Shown here: positions 54,538 through 63,692 of the stretch, piece by piece
Position numbering within the stretch: the stretch's first letter is position 1
How the letters are laid out: every line of letters starts with the position of its first letter
From: Nocardia bhagyanarayanae
GTDB lineage: Bacteria; Actinomycetota; Actinomycetes; Mycobacteriales; Mycobacteriaceae
Assembly (NCBI RefSeq): GCF_006716565.1
Contig: NZ_VFPG01000001.1
Location: 4,712,001-4,776,000, forward strand
Length of the DNA stretch: 64,000 bases
Reading direction: 5' to 3'
Notes under the pieces: generated by a model
What the model saw: only the letters and a program-made list of their open reading frames with translations
The model's database searches: none
What the model was told of the DNA's origin: nothing
Position numbers and translations under genes: made by a program

Positions 54538-55122
54538 TCAGGAATCTACGAGGGTGGTTTCGGTGGCTGTCCGCAACGGCGCGAGCGCTGCGCTCCAGGC
54601 GAGGAGCTGGTCCAGTGTTTTGCTCAGGGCGGCGGCGTGGTGGTCGCGCGGTGTGAAGGTCGTGTGGTTTTCGAAGTCGGTGAGCAGTGAAATGGCGACT
54701 TGATAGCCCACGTCGGCCATGCCGAGCGTGCCGCAGACCGTCCGCAGCTGTACTACGGCGCGGGCGCCGCCGTGCACGCCGTAGGAGACGAATCCGACCG
54801 CCTTGTCGGTCCATTCCGCGCACAGGTGGTCGATGGCGTTTTTCAGCACGCCGGGTGCGCCGCCGTTGTATTCCGGTGTCACCATCACGAAGCCGTCGAA
54901 CGGGGCGATCCGCTGGGCCCAGGCTCGAGTGTGTTCGTTGACCGATGGGCCGAACAGCGGCGGGGTGGCCTCGTCCAGATGCGGGAGTGGATGGTCGCGC
55001 AGATCGATCAGTTCGAACTCGGCGTCGCCGCGCTGTGATGCCGTGTCGAGAACCCACTGTGCGATCTGTGGGCCGTTGCGGTTGGACCGGGTGCTGCCGA
55101 GGATGATGCCGATTCTGATCAT
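54538..55122 (-). CDS. NADPH-dependent FMN reductase
   Basis: A 194-residue flavodoxin-fold protein. IGIILGSTRSNRNGPQIAQWVLD near the N-terminus is the FMN phosphate loop and VTPEYNGGAPGVLKNAIDHL is the conserved middle motif. It resembles azoreductase/chromate-reductase-type quinone reductases. The ATG has AGGAG upstream. It supplies reduced FMN or reduces quinones in the cytosol. It lies downstream of the 76-residue protein gene on the same strand but 73 bases apart. Confidence 0.93.
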   Translation of the reverse strand: MIRIGIILGSTRSNRNGPQIAQWVLDTASQRGDAEFELIDLRDHPLPHLDEATPPLFGPSVNEHTRAWAQRIAPFDGFVMVTPEYNGGAPGVLKNAIDHLCAEWTDKAVGFVSYGVHGGARAVVQLRTVCGTLGMADVGYQVAISLLTDFENHTTFTPRDHHAAALSKTLDQLLAWSAALAPLRTATETTLVDS

Positions 55123-55195
55123 GTCCCGAACTCCTGCTTTGCCGAAGGTGCTTACGACCTTCCGACGCCACAGCGGTCGAAAATGTCAGGTGAGA

Positions 55196-55426
55196 TCAGC
55201 CGGCGATACGGCCCGTCGTCCTCTCCGGCAGGATCCCGGCCTGGACGAGTTCGTCGTAGATTCGCTGTTGCTCATCGTCGAGATTTGAGTACAGCATGTC
55301 GTACGCCCGCTCTTCCTCGGCGAGCGCGGCCACCGGATCCCAGTTGTCACCGAGCGCCGCGACGACGGCGCTGCGCCGCCGTGCCTCGTCCAGCGTGAGG
55401 TCGTAAACAAAATTGTGGTCGGCCAT
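55196..55426 (-). CDS. Small acidic conserved protein, unknown function
   Basis: A 76-residue soluble protein: MADHNFVYDLTLDEARRRSA, then AALGDNWDPVAALAEEERAYDMLYSNLDDEQQRIYDELVQAGILP. The alpha-helical, acidic pattern looks like small DUF proteins common in actinobacteria. The start is supported by GGAG eight bases upstream. No catalytic or DNA-binding motif. Confidence 0.7.
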   Translation of the reverse strand: MADHNFVYDLTLDEARRRSAVVAALGDNWDPVAALAEEERAYDMLYSNLDDEQQRIYDELVQAGILPERTTGRIAG

Positions 55427-55715
55427 TGGGGCGTCTCCAACCAGGTTCTTCCGATAACGAATTGATGACGATGCCCAACCATGCCTTCTCGGGCAATGAC
55501 GTGCATCACGTTCCCTGGTCGGATTTCGTCACATTCGACGCCCGTGCCCGGTTCCCCGATTCCGGTCGGCGCAGGCCGTGACAGCCGATTCGAGCGGTTC
55601 TGACACCGCGGCGAGCAATGGGCTGGACCATGGATGCGGGCGGTGCGATGCGTACCGCGTCTCTTCCCGTTGTGTTCCGTGATCCATGTCCGCCACACAG
55701 GAGGAACGAAATCCC

Positions 55716-56123
55716 ATGATGACGACCCCGAACTCTCGGCGCCCTGTCGGCGTCGCCGTTGTCTTCACCGCGATGGCCGCGGCCTCGGTGGTGGCCGCCG
55801 CTCCAGCGCTCGCCGCCGCGACTCTCGACATCACCGGCGCCGGATCGAACATGGTCCAGGTCGACTACAGCTGCGACGACTCCGCCGGGGTGGTGAGCAT
55901 CCAGGCGATGATGGGCGACCCCAACGGCGACCGTCCCGCCGCCGAGGGCATCCAGAACTCCGTCGAGTGCGACGGTTCGCCACAGAGCGCCACCGTCCCC
56001 CTGACAACGGACCCCAGCCAGCCCCAGCCGACCTCGGGTTCCGAGGCGCAGGTGCGAGTGGCACTCGTCGACCGCGACGGGATCGTGGTATCCGGACAGG
56101 CGAAGAAGTTCACCGTGCCGTAG
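55716..56123 (+). CDS. Small secreted protein, unknown function
   Basis: A 135-residue protein; ATG 55716 (a second ATG follows directly) lies about 10 bases after AGGAGG. The signal peptide (RRPVGVAVVFTAMAAASVVAAAPALAAA) ends in ALA. The mature part of about 100 residues is beta-rich and acidic with two Cys (VDYSCDDSAG, NSVECDGSPQ) likely to form a disulfide. It looks like the small immunoglobulin-like secreted proteins common in Nocardia, but no exact family was recognised. Confidence 0.85.
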   Translation: MMTTPNSRRPVGVAVVFTAMAAASVVAAAPALAAATLDITGAGSNMVQVDYSCDDSAGVVSIQAMMGDPNGDRPAAEGIQNSVECDGSPQSATVPLTTDPSQPQPTSGSEAQVRVALVDRDGIVVSGQAKKFTVP

Positions 56124-56201
56124 CGCGCACCCGATTCGCCATGGTGCGACGGACGTTGTAGCGGCTTCGGCGGATATTCGCGCCGCGGCCGCTCTGCCGG
56201 G

Positions 56202-56771
56202 TCAGGTCCGTTTCATGCTGCCGACACTCAGCGAGCCGCTCGCGGTGGTCCGCAGCTTCTTCTCCGTCGCGCGGACGTAGCCGACGGGATCCTTGTCGAC
56301 GGGTTGGACGCCTGCGTAGTTTCGCGCCTCGTAGGCGGCGAAGGCGACGGCCAGTTGATGGCGGCGCGGCAGGCCGGTCAGACGACGGAAATCGGTGAGG
56401 CCCTCGCGTTCTTCCTCGGCCATGTGATCGCTGTTGGCCAGGTTGGCCGCCGCGACAGCCGCGTACCAGTCATCGGTGCCGACCTGATGACGCGCCACTT
56501 CGGCGACCGCGTCCCTGATCTCGTTGTGATCGTGGATGGCGTCGATCGTCTCGTCCTCCACGCCGCCCGCGCGCCGGGCCGCGATACCCGCCTGCAGCAG
56601 CGCGGGGTAGAAGATCTCCTCCTCCGCCTGCGCGTGCAGCTCGAGGAAGGCCGCCAGTCTGCCCCAGATCGCGGAGAGCACTCCGGTCTCCGTGCGATCG
56701 ATCTGCTCCAGGATCGCGAACAGCCGCCGCTGCTCGTGGTGGTCGTCGAGGATCAGCTCGGTAATGTCCAC
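56202..56771 (-). CDS. Hemerythrin HHE-domain protein
   Basis: A 189-residue four-helix protein. Iron ligands are likely in LILDDHHEQRRLF, LELHAQAEEEIFYPALL, DAIHDHNEIRDAV and NSDHMAEEEREGL. Such proteins bind a diiron centre and sense or handle oxygen, nitric oxide or oxidative stress. The start is GTG with GGGAGGAATT upstream. The C-terminal tail (about 45 residues: YEARNYAGVQPVDKDPVG) is outside the core. It is divergent from the STAND NTPase unit, with 277 bases between them. Confidence 0.92.
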   Translation of the reverse strand: MDITELILDDHHEQRRLFAILEQIDRTETGVLSAIWGRLAAFLELHAQAEEEIFYPALLQAGIAARRAGGVEDETIDAIHDHNEIRDAVAEVARHQVGTDDWYAAVAAANLANSDHMAEEEREGLTDFRRLTGLPRRHQLAVAFAAYEARNYAGVQPVDKDPVGYVRATEKKLRTTASGSLSVGSMKRT

Positions 56772-57048
56772 AATTCCTCCCTGACATCGATTTCAGGTCA
56801 GTACTGGACGCCAGGGCAAACCGTCCCTCGAGGCGGCTGGCATGTCCCTCAGAGGCTCGACGATAACTCACCGGCCCCGCCGACGACTCGAAGGCCGAGG
56901 CCCGATTACCGAACCGTTCCTCGCGATCCGAGTCGTGGCTGTCCGCTGGTGTGGCCGTCCGGGCCCTGTGCGATCGAGGTGGTGGCGCACTGGCCGTGAT
57001 CGAGGATTCGAGTTGTGCGGTGACCCGGTGGTGGGACGATAGGACGCG

Positions 57049-57225
57049 GTGCTGGTTCGGCATCGAGTGATCGAAGGCGGTGGGGGATTGTCTGATCCGT
57101 TGGCACCGGGGGCCCTGGGTGCGCTCGCGTCGGGCGTCGCCTCGATCGACTCCACGGTAAGAGTCGATTCGATCGCAACGGGAGGCGAGGCCGTCGGTGT
57201 CGATCCGGACCGTCGCACCGGCTGA
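57049..57225 (+). CDS. Small ORF directly upstream of the STAND NTPase
   Basis: A 58-residue frame from GTG 57049 (AGGA four bases before; GTG 57067 is an alternative). It is Gly-rich: VIEGGGGLSDPLAPGALG, then ASGVASIDSTVRVDSIATGGEAVGVD. It ends five bases before the NTPase start, so translation would be coupled. GC at third codon positions is about two thirds, lower than in neighbours, so coding status is not certain. The alternating pattern STVRVDSIATGGEAVGVD could form a beta-arch. Confidence 0.4.
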   Translation: MLVRHRVIEGGGGLSDPLAPGALGALASGVASIDSTVRVDSIATGGEAVGVDPDRRTG

Positions 57226-57230
57226 TCGCG

Positions 57231-60200
57231 GTGGACCCCACCCTCGGCATCCCCGACCAGGAGCGGCTGCGTGCTGAACTCGTTCCGCGAGAATGGATTA
57301 CGAGTCGACTGCGATCGTGGCTGACCAGCGGCGAACGTGTCCTTCTGATCACCGGCCCGCCGGGAACCGGAAAAACCTGGTTCGCCGCTCAACTCGCCCT
57401 GCAGCGCACCCTGGATCCGCGAACCGACCCCCGTGTCGTCGAACTTCCTTCGACCGCGACGCTGTACGCGCACTTCTGCGACGGGAACGACGAACGAACC
57501 CTCGACACGGGCGAGTTCGTCGCCCAGTTGTCCCTGTTCCTGGCCCGCGAGATTCCAGGTTTTCACCGTGCGTTGGCCAGTAGTGTCGAGAGCACAGGGA
57601 TACACCTGTCGATCAACGCCACTCAGACCATCGGGTCGATGCAATCCAACGCGACGGCCACCAATGTCGAAATCCACCTCGCCGGCGCGATATCGGCACG
57701 CCGAGCGTTCACCGTGCTGGTCCGGCGGCCACTGGAAGTGGTCGCCGCCGCGGGATGGGACGGGCAGGTCCTGGTGGTCGTCGACGATCTGTCCAGCGGT
57801 TATCACTACGACACTCGGGACAACATCGCCGAGCTGATCGGAAGCGTCGCCTCCGATACGAGCGGGCCGGCTGGATTACGGTTCGTGGTGACCAGTCGAC
57901 CCGACCCTTGGGTGCTGAAGGCCCTACCCGTCGCCGCGGTGGATCTGCACGACGACAGCCCCGACCGCGATGACCTGATCACCTATATTCGCGGGCGACT
58001 ACCCACGGTTGAAGACACACTGCGAACGGCATTGGCGCGGATTCTGAGTATCGTCGTCGACGGCAATTTCCTTTTCGCCCGCCACCTACTCGATGACCTC
58101 GCGCACCCGGTCGAGGCAGGCGCCATCGATCCCAGGTCGTTTCAGTTTCCGACCGGGCTCACCGACCTGTACCAGCGATGGGTTGCCTCGAGCTTGGCTC
58201 GGTCCAGAGAGCGGTGGTGGGGATGGCAACAACCGGTCCTGGCCGCGTTGGCCGTCGCCCGGGCCGCGGGGTTCACCGAGACCCAGCTGGCCGGAATCAC
58301 CGGACTGCCGATGTCGAAAGTGCGCTACGCCCTCGACGAGTGCGCCCAATTCCTGCTGCGCGACACCGACACCGGGCAGGTGCGGATCTACCACAACTCC
58401 TTCCGCGAGTTCCTCACCCTCGAGCATGTGCACTCCGAAGAAGCACACCACGCGATCGTAGAATTCTTCGTTCGCAATTACGCCGACCGTTGGCACGAAG
58501 CCGACCCCTATTGCCGTCTCCACTTGGTCGTCCACGCCGCGGCCGCGGGGCAACTCGGCGCGCTGGTGACATATGCGGATTTCCTCGTCGCTGTGGAGCC
58601 GACCGCGCTGCTTCGCGAGCTGCCTGCCCTGCCTCGCGGGCACCGGCATGCCGAGGTGTTCGCTCGTGTCGGCCGGCTTCTTGCCGACCTCGATCCCGGG
58701 CAACGTGCCGCGCAGCTCGAGCTGGCCGCACTCGAGATCGGTGCGCGCGATATCGCCGACCAGTTCTCGCGACTGACCCTGGTACGTGCGTGGCGGCCAT
58801 TGTGGGTGGAGTCGGTGCGCCACACACCATCGACGTTCATCGGCGCCCACCCCCTCGGGGTACTGGATCTGCTGGCGCTACGGCGTTTCGGCGCCGACGT
58901 CGTGGCCACGCTCGGTGTCGACGACACATTACGGCTGTGGGATCTGTCGGCGCAGGACGCGCAGGGTGAGCTGCAACTGACCTCGTCCGGTTCACCGGCG
59001 CGATTGGCGCTGCTGACCCTCGAGGGCGGCGAGTACCTGATGGTGACCGGCAGCGTATCGGTGACGCTGGTCCACCTCGACCGCCTCGAAGCGGTGGCCT
59101 CGATACCGACACGGCCGGATGTGCTGATCACCGCCAGCACCGTAGTCGTGCTCGACTCCGGTGACGCCGCGGTTCTGGGGTACGCCGACGGTGTCATCGA
59201 GGTCGTGCATCCTGTCGGTGGGGCGGTCCTCGCCGGGCCGTGGCACGCGCACGACGGTCCGGTGTTCACCTTGAGCTCCCCGTCACCGTATTTGGTGATC
59301 TCGGGCGGCGCCGAAGGCACAGTGTCGCTGTGGTTCGTCAGCGCCGATGCGGCCGAACGCGCCGACTCCAGCGGTCCTCTGTGGAGCGCCTCGCCTGGAT
59401 GTTGGTCGCGCGCAGTGAAGTCCGTGCAAGTCAGTGACACCGACCGGATGCTGGCCGTCGGTCACAGCGACGGCCGTGTCCACCTCATCGCCCTCAGCGA
59501 CGACCCCGCCTATCTCGAAGTCTGCGACCATCTCCCGGCATCACAGAGGCATCGGTACTTCCAGTTGATGTTCATGGACGGGATTCCAATGCAATTGACC
59601 AGTGGCGGGTCCGGCAGCAACGATTTCCGTGATGTGCAGCGCGACAGTGTGGGACATGGGAGCCGCTATCCGTCCGAAGGCATCACCACAGTGTTCGGAG
59701 GCGTGAACTGCCTCGATCTGATGCACGTCGACGATCGGGTCCACTTGGTCAGCGCGGGCGAAGACGGCAAAATCGTCTACCTCGTCACCGACCCGAATTT
59801 CGTTGCCCACGCCGGAATCGTCTTGCCGTACGGCCGGCCGCTCGGTGCGGTCGCCTTCGCCGAGACGGCCCACGGACATGTCCTGCTCTCGGCCGAGTCC
59901 AGTGGCAGTGGAGTGATTCGGGCGTGGCCGCTCGCCGCAACCCCGTGGCCGCTGGCGCCGACCGTAGGCGAGTTCCGCAAACGGATCCGGGCCATGGACG
60001 CGATTGTCGACGCCGACGGGACACTGGTGGTGGTCGTCGTCGACGATGACCACATCGGGGTACGAGTGGGGTCGGCCGCCTGGTCCTTCCACGCCGCCCA
60101 ACTGACCGTGCACACGGTCCGCATGTGGATCGATGACACCCACCTGTGGATCGCGGCGTCCGGCCGCGCCGATGACGACGGCGCCGTCCGGCTGTGGCAG

Positions 60201-60959
60201 ATCTCTCGCGACGCGGAACCGATCGAGTTCACACTGACCTTTCCCGAGTTACTGCACGTAGCAGGCGTCGCCCAGATCCAGGACGACGGTGATTTCCTGA
60301 CAGTGGTCGGCACCCGGCGCGGCGGCGGCCCGGCGGTGATGGTGGTGAGCTCGGCTGAGGGCCACTGGGTCGGCCGGGACGTGCCGCTGGACGGTATCCC
60401 GCCAGAATGCGACCTGATCGACTGGACGAGCGCGATCACGGGTTCGGGCGGACGAGAGGTCTTGCTCAGCGGGGCCGGGCGCCTACACCGCGTCTCGGTC
60501 GAACACGGAGTTCTCGGCACCGACCATTCCCTGTTCGCCGGACCGCGCCCCACATCGATCCACACCGCGCACGGAGCCGCCCTCGTGCACGGATGCTGGT
60601 CCGACATCACGATCGAGTCCCTCGACGAGAACCTCTACCTCGCGAACCTCCACATCGAGCCGCACGGCGAGATCACCTCGATCGCCGCGCTACCCGATGG
60701 CACGACGGTGGCTGCTGGAACTACGGACGGCCGCGTCGCGCTCTGGCACGACTTCCCGATCGATCCCGCACCACTCCTCTCGGCCACCGACACCACGGAG
60801 CGTCCGCGAAGCGCCGAGAGCCGTGCACCGAATCAGGTGATCCGGCTCCCTTCCGCAGTGCTCCAACTCGTGGTCCAGCCCGACGAAATGATCCTCGCCA
60901 GTACCGATCTGGGCATATACGTCCTACAAGTCCGGCGTTCTCCCTCGGACGACAGCTGA
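57231..60959 (+). CDS. STAND-type NTPase with WD40-like C-terminal repeats
   Basis: A 1242-residue protein from GTG 57231. The NTPase begins almost at the N-terminus: Walker A GPPGTGKTWF at residues 42-51, Walker B VLVVVDDL near 180 and the arginine-containing sensor FVVTSRPD near 221, as in NACHT/AP-ATPases. A winged-helix and helical region follows (IYHNSFREFLTLEHV near 390). From about residue 535 come WD40-like blades, e.g. VVATLGVDDTLRLWDL, LVISGGAEGTVSLWFV, MLAVGHSDGRVHLIAL, LVSAGEDGKIVYLV and TVAAGTTDGRVALWHD. The propeller is the likely sensor and the NTPase the switch. There is no TIR, protease, nuclease or other effector domain in this chain. STAND proteins act in bacterial immunity or signalling. 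Confidence 0.93.
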   Translation: MDPTLGIPDQERLRAELVPREWITSRLRSWLTSGERVLLITGPPGTGKTWFAAQLALQRTLDPRTDPRVVELPSTATLYAHFCDGNDERTLDTGEFVAQLSLFLAREIPGFHRALASSVESTGIHLSINATQTIGSMQSNATATNVEIHLAGAISARRAFTVLVRRPLEVVAAAGWDGQVLVVVDDLSSGYHYDTRDNIAELIGSVASDTSGPAGLRFVVTSRPDPWVLKALPVAAVDLHDDSPDRDDLITYIRGRLPTVEDTLRTALARILSIVVDGNFLFARHLLDDLAHPVEAGAIDPRSFQFPTGLTDLYQRWVASSLARSRERWWGWQQPVLAALAVARAAGFTETQLAGITGLPMSKVRYALDECAQFLLRDTDTGQVRIYHNSFREFLTLEHVHSEEAHHAIVEFFVRNYADRWHEADPYCRLHLVVHAAAAGQLGALVTYADFLVAVEPTALLRELPALPRGHRHAEVFARVGRLLADLDPGQRAAQLELAALEIGARDIADQFSRLTLVRAWRPLWVESVRHTPSTFIGAHPLGVLDLLALRRFGADVVATLGVDDTLRLWDLSAQDAQGELQLTSSGSPARLALLTLEGGEYLMVTGSVSVTLVHLDRLEAVASIPTRPDVLITASTVVVLDSGDAAVLGYADGVIEVVHPVGGAVLAGPWHAHDGPVFTLSSPSPYLVISGGAEGTVSLWFVSADAAERADSSGPLWSASPGCWSRAVKSVQVSDTDRMLAVGHSDGRVHLIALSDDPAYLEVCDHLPASQRHRYFQLMFMDGIPMQLTSGGSGSNDFRDVQRDSVGHGSRYPSEGITTVFGGVNCLDLMHVDDRVHLVSAGEDGKIVYLVTDPNFVAHAGIVLPYGRPLGAVAFAETAHGHVLLSAESSGSGVIRAWPLAATPWPLAPTVGEFRKRIRAMDAIVDADGTLVVVVVDDDHIGVRVGSAAWSFHAAQLTVHTVRMWIDDTHLWIAASGRADDDGAVRLWQISRDAEPIEFTLTFPELLHVAGVAQIQDDGDFLTVVGTRRGGGPAVMVVSSAEGHWVGRDVPLDGIPPECDLIDWTSAITGSGGREVLLSGAGRLHRVSVEHGVLGTDHSLFAGPRPTSIHTAHGAALVHGCWSDITIESLDENLYLANLHIEPHGEITSIAALPDGTTVAAGTTDGRVALWHDFPIDPAPLLSATDTTERPRSAESRAPNQVIRLPSAVLQLVVQPDEMILASTDLGIYVLQVRRSPSDDS

Positions 60960-61069
60960 GCGCGGAGACGGCGCAGGTCGGTGTCGTGCACGGCGAGATG
61001 GAGATTCACCTCACCTGGACAGTTACTGACGACCGGTCGGAATCTCGTCGTAGGGCCGGCGTCGGAGTA

Positions 61070-61378
61070 TTACTTGCGGCGACGGCGTAGCGCTGCGACG
61101 AGACCGAGTACGGCTACGACAACCAGCCACACTGTTGCTCCGAAGCTTGCGGTGACGACCGTTCCCCACAGCATGATGAACGGCCCGTATCCGCCACGCG
61201 CGCCCAGTATCCGCAGGGGCCCACATCTTGCGGGATGGTCGCGCATTCGGGGTGGCCGATGGCCGCGAAGGACAAGGTCGCGAGCGACGGAATCGCTACG
61301 GCCACAACGAGTACCAGCGCCAGACTTCCGATGGGGCGGAGAGGACTGCCATGCGGTCAGACCCTGACGATTCGTCAC
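61070..61378 (-). pseudogene. Small two-helix membrane protein, frame-disrupted
   Basis: The uninterrupted 102-residue frame ends in a good membrane helix and basic tail (GPFIMLWGTVVTASFGATVW, then LVVVAVLGLVAALRRRRK). Its middle looks non-coding. In another frame, the region 61190-61340 encodes GSLALVLVVAVAIPSLATLS, then FAAIGHPECATIPQDVGPCGYWARVA, with strong G/C bias at third positions but no start codon of its own. Two frame changes, near 61345 and near 61195, would join them into one protein of about 100 residues with two helices and a Cys-containing loop. It is either a pseudogene or has two sequencing indels. Confidence 0.55.
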
Positions 61379-61403
61379 CGTCCGTGGGTACGACCGCCGC
61401 GGG

Positions 61404-62210
61404 TCAGTTGCTCGCCGCGGTGTCGATGAGGTCGGCGACGACGCCGGGTTGGGATACGAGCACGGCGTGTGAGGCGGCTATCTCGACGGTGTGCGCCCCG
61501 ATGCGGCCCGACATGAAGCGCTGCGAGGCGGGCGGGATGATGTTGTCGCCGGTCGGGATCAGGGACCAGCTCGGGGTGTTCGACCAGGAGGTCGGACCGG
61601 ACGGCTCGAGGTTGGCCCACAGCGCGATCGAGCGCTGGTGGGCCAGCATGGTGGCGGCCGTCGCCTCGCTGACATCCGGCGCGAACACCCGGTGGAACGC
61701 GTCGGCGGCGATGTAGCCGTCGAGGTTCCTGCCGCCGATTGCTTGCGCGTCGTCGACGACCTTCACCTGCAAGACGGGTGGAAGCAGCTGACTGCCGGGG
61801 AATCGGATCGGGTCCAGTCCCAGCTGGACGGGCTCGCCCTGCGCCGGCGCGAAGGCGGCGACATAGACGAGGGCCTTGACGTTCGGGTTGTGGGTGTTGG
61901 TGATGACCGCGCCGCCGTACGAGTGGCCGACGAGCACCACGGGCCCGGAGATCCCGGCGAGGGTCTTCTCGACGGCTGCCGCGTCGTAGCCGGGTCCGCG
62001 CAGCGGGTTGTCGGGGACGACGACTGTGTAGCCACGGCCGCGCAGCTCGGCGGCGACCGCGTCCCAACTGGTGGTGTCGGCGAAGGCGCCGTGCACCAAC
62101 ACGACCGTCGGCAATGGTGCGGCGGCGGCCGGAGTGATCAGCGCCGAGCCCAGGGCGGCGACAAGGGCGATCGTGGCGAGTGCGGCTCGGGCGAATCGAA
62201 CAAAGCTCAT
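61404..62210 (-). CDS. Secreted alpha/beta hydrolase
   Basis: A 268-residue protein with signal peptide (RAALATIALVAALGSALITPAAAAP) and alpha/beta hydrolase domain. VLVHGAFADTTSWDAVAAEL holds the oxyanion loop, VLVGHSYGGAVI the nucleophile Ser. The rest resembles plant-type methyl-salicylate esterase/hydroxynitrile-lyase-like enzymes (LVYVAAFAPAQGE, MSGRIGAHTVEIAASHAVLVSQP with the catalytic His). The ATG has AAGGAG upstream. It should act on small esters outside the membrane. Convergent with the STAND NTPase unit. Confidence 0.93.
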   Translation of the reverse strand: MSFVRFARAALATIALVAALGSALITPAAAAPLPTVVLVHGAFADTTSWDAVAAELRGRGYTVVVPDNPLRGPGYDAAAVEKTLAGISGPVVLVGHSYGGAVITNTHNPNVKALVYVAAFAPAQGEPVQLGLDPIRFPGSQLLPPVLQVKVVDDAQAIGGRNLDGYIAADAFHRVFAPDVSEATAATMLAHQRSIALWANLEPSGPTSWSNTPSWSLIPTGDNIIPPASQRFMSGRIGAHTVEIAASHAVLVSQPGVVADLIDTAASN

Positions 62211-63035
62211 GGCGTGCTCCTTCGCTGTGTGCGCGGGACGGGATCAGGCCGAATCCGGCCCGGCTGCGGTCATCAGCGGCGGCTCGCGTTCGGTAAGGGT
62301 CCGCGATGACATCTGCGTAGTGATCAGTGATTCGCCCGACTCGGAGATCGTTGGAAGCTCGGGGTTTCGGCGGTGTACTCGACGGTGTGCCCGTCGCCGG
62401 GCTGCCCCGACGCGAGCCATCCGACAGCCCGTATCGTCGAACAGCTCGATCCGGCTGTCCCAGCTACTGATGCGCATCCGAAGTCTGTGCATGGCCACGA
62501 CCGGGATCAGTGCCGCCACAGGCGCCTCCTCGGATGCCTTTTCCGGCGCTGATCTTACATATCTCCTGGATACGTGCGGAGAAAACCGAAACACCGACGA
62601 GGTGGTCGTGATGTTCGCTTCGCCGTCGCGATGGCGCGGCGGCGATGTTCGAGGAGTTTCGCAACCATCTGGTTACCATCACCGTTCAAGGTCGCAACCC
62701 GGCAGGCAACCAGGTGCAGTCGGCCCCAGTTTGGCCAGGTGTGACTTCCGCGGTTGTGGTGCGACCACATCGCGGTGGGGTGACCCGGCAACGCCCGCCA
62801 CGGTCTCGGGCGTGGTGCAGAAGCGCCGGGTGGTGGCTCGGGCGGCTGAATGTGTATGGAAGTTCCAGCCGTAGCCCCACCCATCGGTCTCGCTGGAGAC
62901 ATCGTCGCGCGGGGCCACAGGACGAATTCGACGGCCCTGATCGCCTCGGCTTCATACCGACGGGGTCATGGTCAGTGCGGCTGAACTCGGGTCACCACTG
63001 GTCCTCGGGAGGGCAGACTGCGATCGGTCGAGTGG
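62211..63035. other. Long stretch without a supported gene
   Basis: About 825 bases between two minus-strand genes. Open frames exist on both strands (the longest reach 80-230 residues), but they overlap each other, lack ribosome sites and give Arg/Ser/Pro-rich products with no known motif. A frame at 62244-62594 (minus) has a short segment (HRLRMRISSWDSRIELFDD) that looks protein-like and could be a relic. The region may be decayed DNA. Confidence 0.5.
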
Positions 63036-63656
63036 CTACGGATGGATTGTGGTGGCTGTGGCTGCCCTCAGACCTAGGCCGTGGGCGATGGTGTCCGACC
63101 AGGCGCGGATCGCGCGCCAATCCCGCAGGTCGCCGTAGCGGGTGCCGCCGGTCAGACGAAACAGGGTCCGCGCCTTCCAGGAAACGCCGGCGCGTTCGTA
63201 TTTCCCGGCGAAGCCGATGTAGTCGCGCGGTGAGATCGAATCACGCAGGCCTGCGATCTTTTTCGGCACGGTGCGGGCGAGGCGGCGCCCGATGGGTCCA
63301 CGCAGCGCTGGGCGAACGCCCACGCTGAACAACCACACGTCCGTGGCCGCCAACGCCTCGCGGTGGTTGCCGATGTAGGTCACCGCCTCGGGCAACAGGT
63401 CCATGTCGTGGATGGCGCTGCCGAGTACGACGGCGTCGAAGCGGCTCAGTTCGGGGGCATGGGCGATGTCGCTGAGTTCGACGCGGGTGCCGCGACCGGC
63501 CAGGTCGTCGGCGATGAACTCGGCGATGTCGCGGGTCGAGCCCTGCTCGGTCGCGTACAGCACCGCCACGCGGGGAGTGGTCGTTCCATGCGTCGAGCTT
63601 GGCTCGAGCTGGTGCGCGCCGGGCAGGGCCGTGATACCCGACTCGGGTGGGCCCAA
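63036..63656 (-). CDS. Flavodoxin-domain protein (HemG-like)
   Basis: A 206-residue protein. RVAVLYATEQGSTRDIAEFIADDL is the flavodoxin FMN phosphate loop, FDAVVLGSAIHDMDLLPEAVTYI follows, then VWLFSVGVRPA. The pattern matches menaquinone-dependent protoporphyrinogen dehydrogenase-like flavodoxins. About 28 polar residues precede the domain, so the true start may lie further in; no ribosome site decides. The last residues are Ala/Thr-rich. A cytosolic electron-transfer or quinone role is likely. Confidence 0.82.
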   Translation of the reverse strand: MGPPESGITALPGAHQLEPSSTHGTTTPRVAVLYATEQGSTRDIAEFIADDLAGRGTRVELSDIAHAPELSRFDAVVLGSAIHDMDLLPEAVTYIGNHREALAATDVWLFSVGVRPALRGPIGRRLARTVPKKIAGLRDSISPRDYIGFAGKYERAGVSWKARTLFRLTGGTRYGDLRDWRAIRAWSDTIAHGLGLRAATATTIHP

Positions 63657-63692
63657 CGACCCCAGTCGAAACCTCGCCTACGGCGCCGGCTC

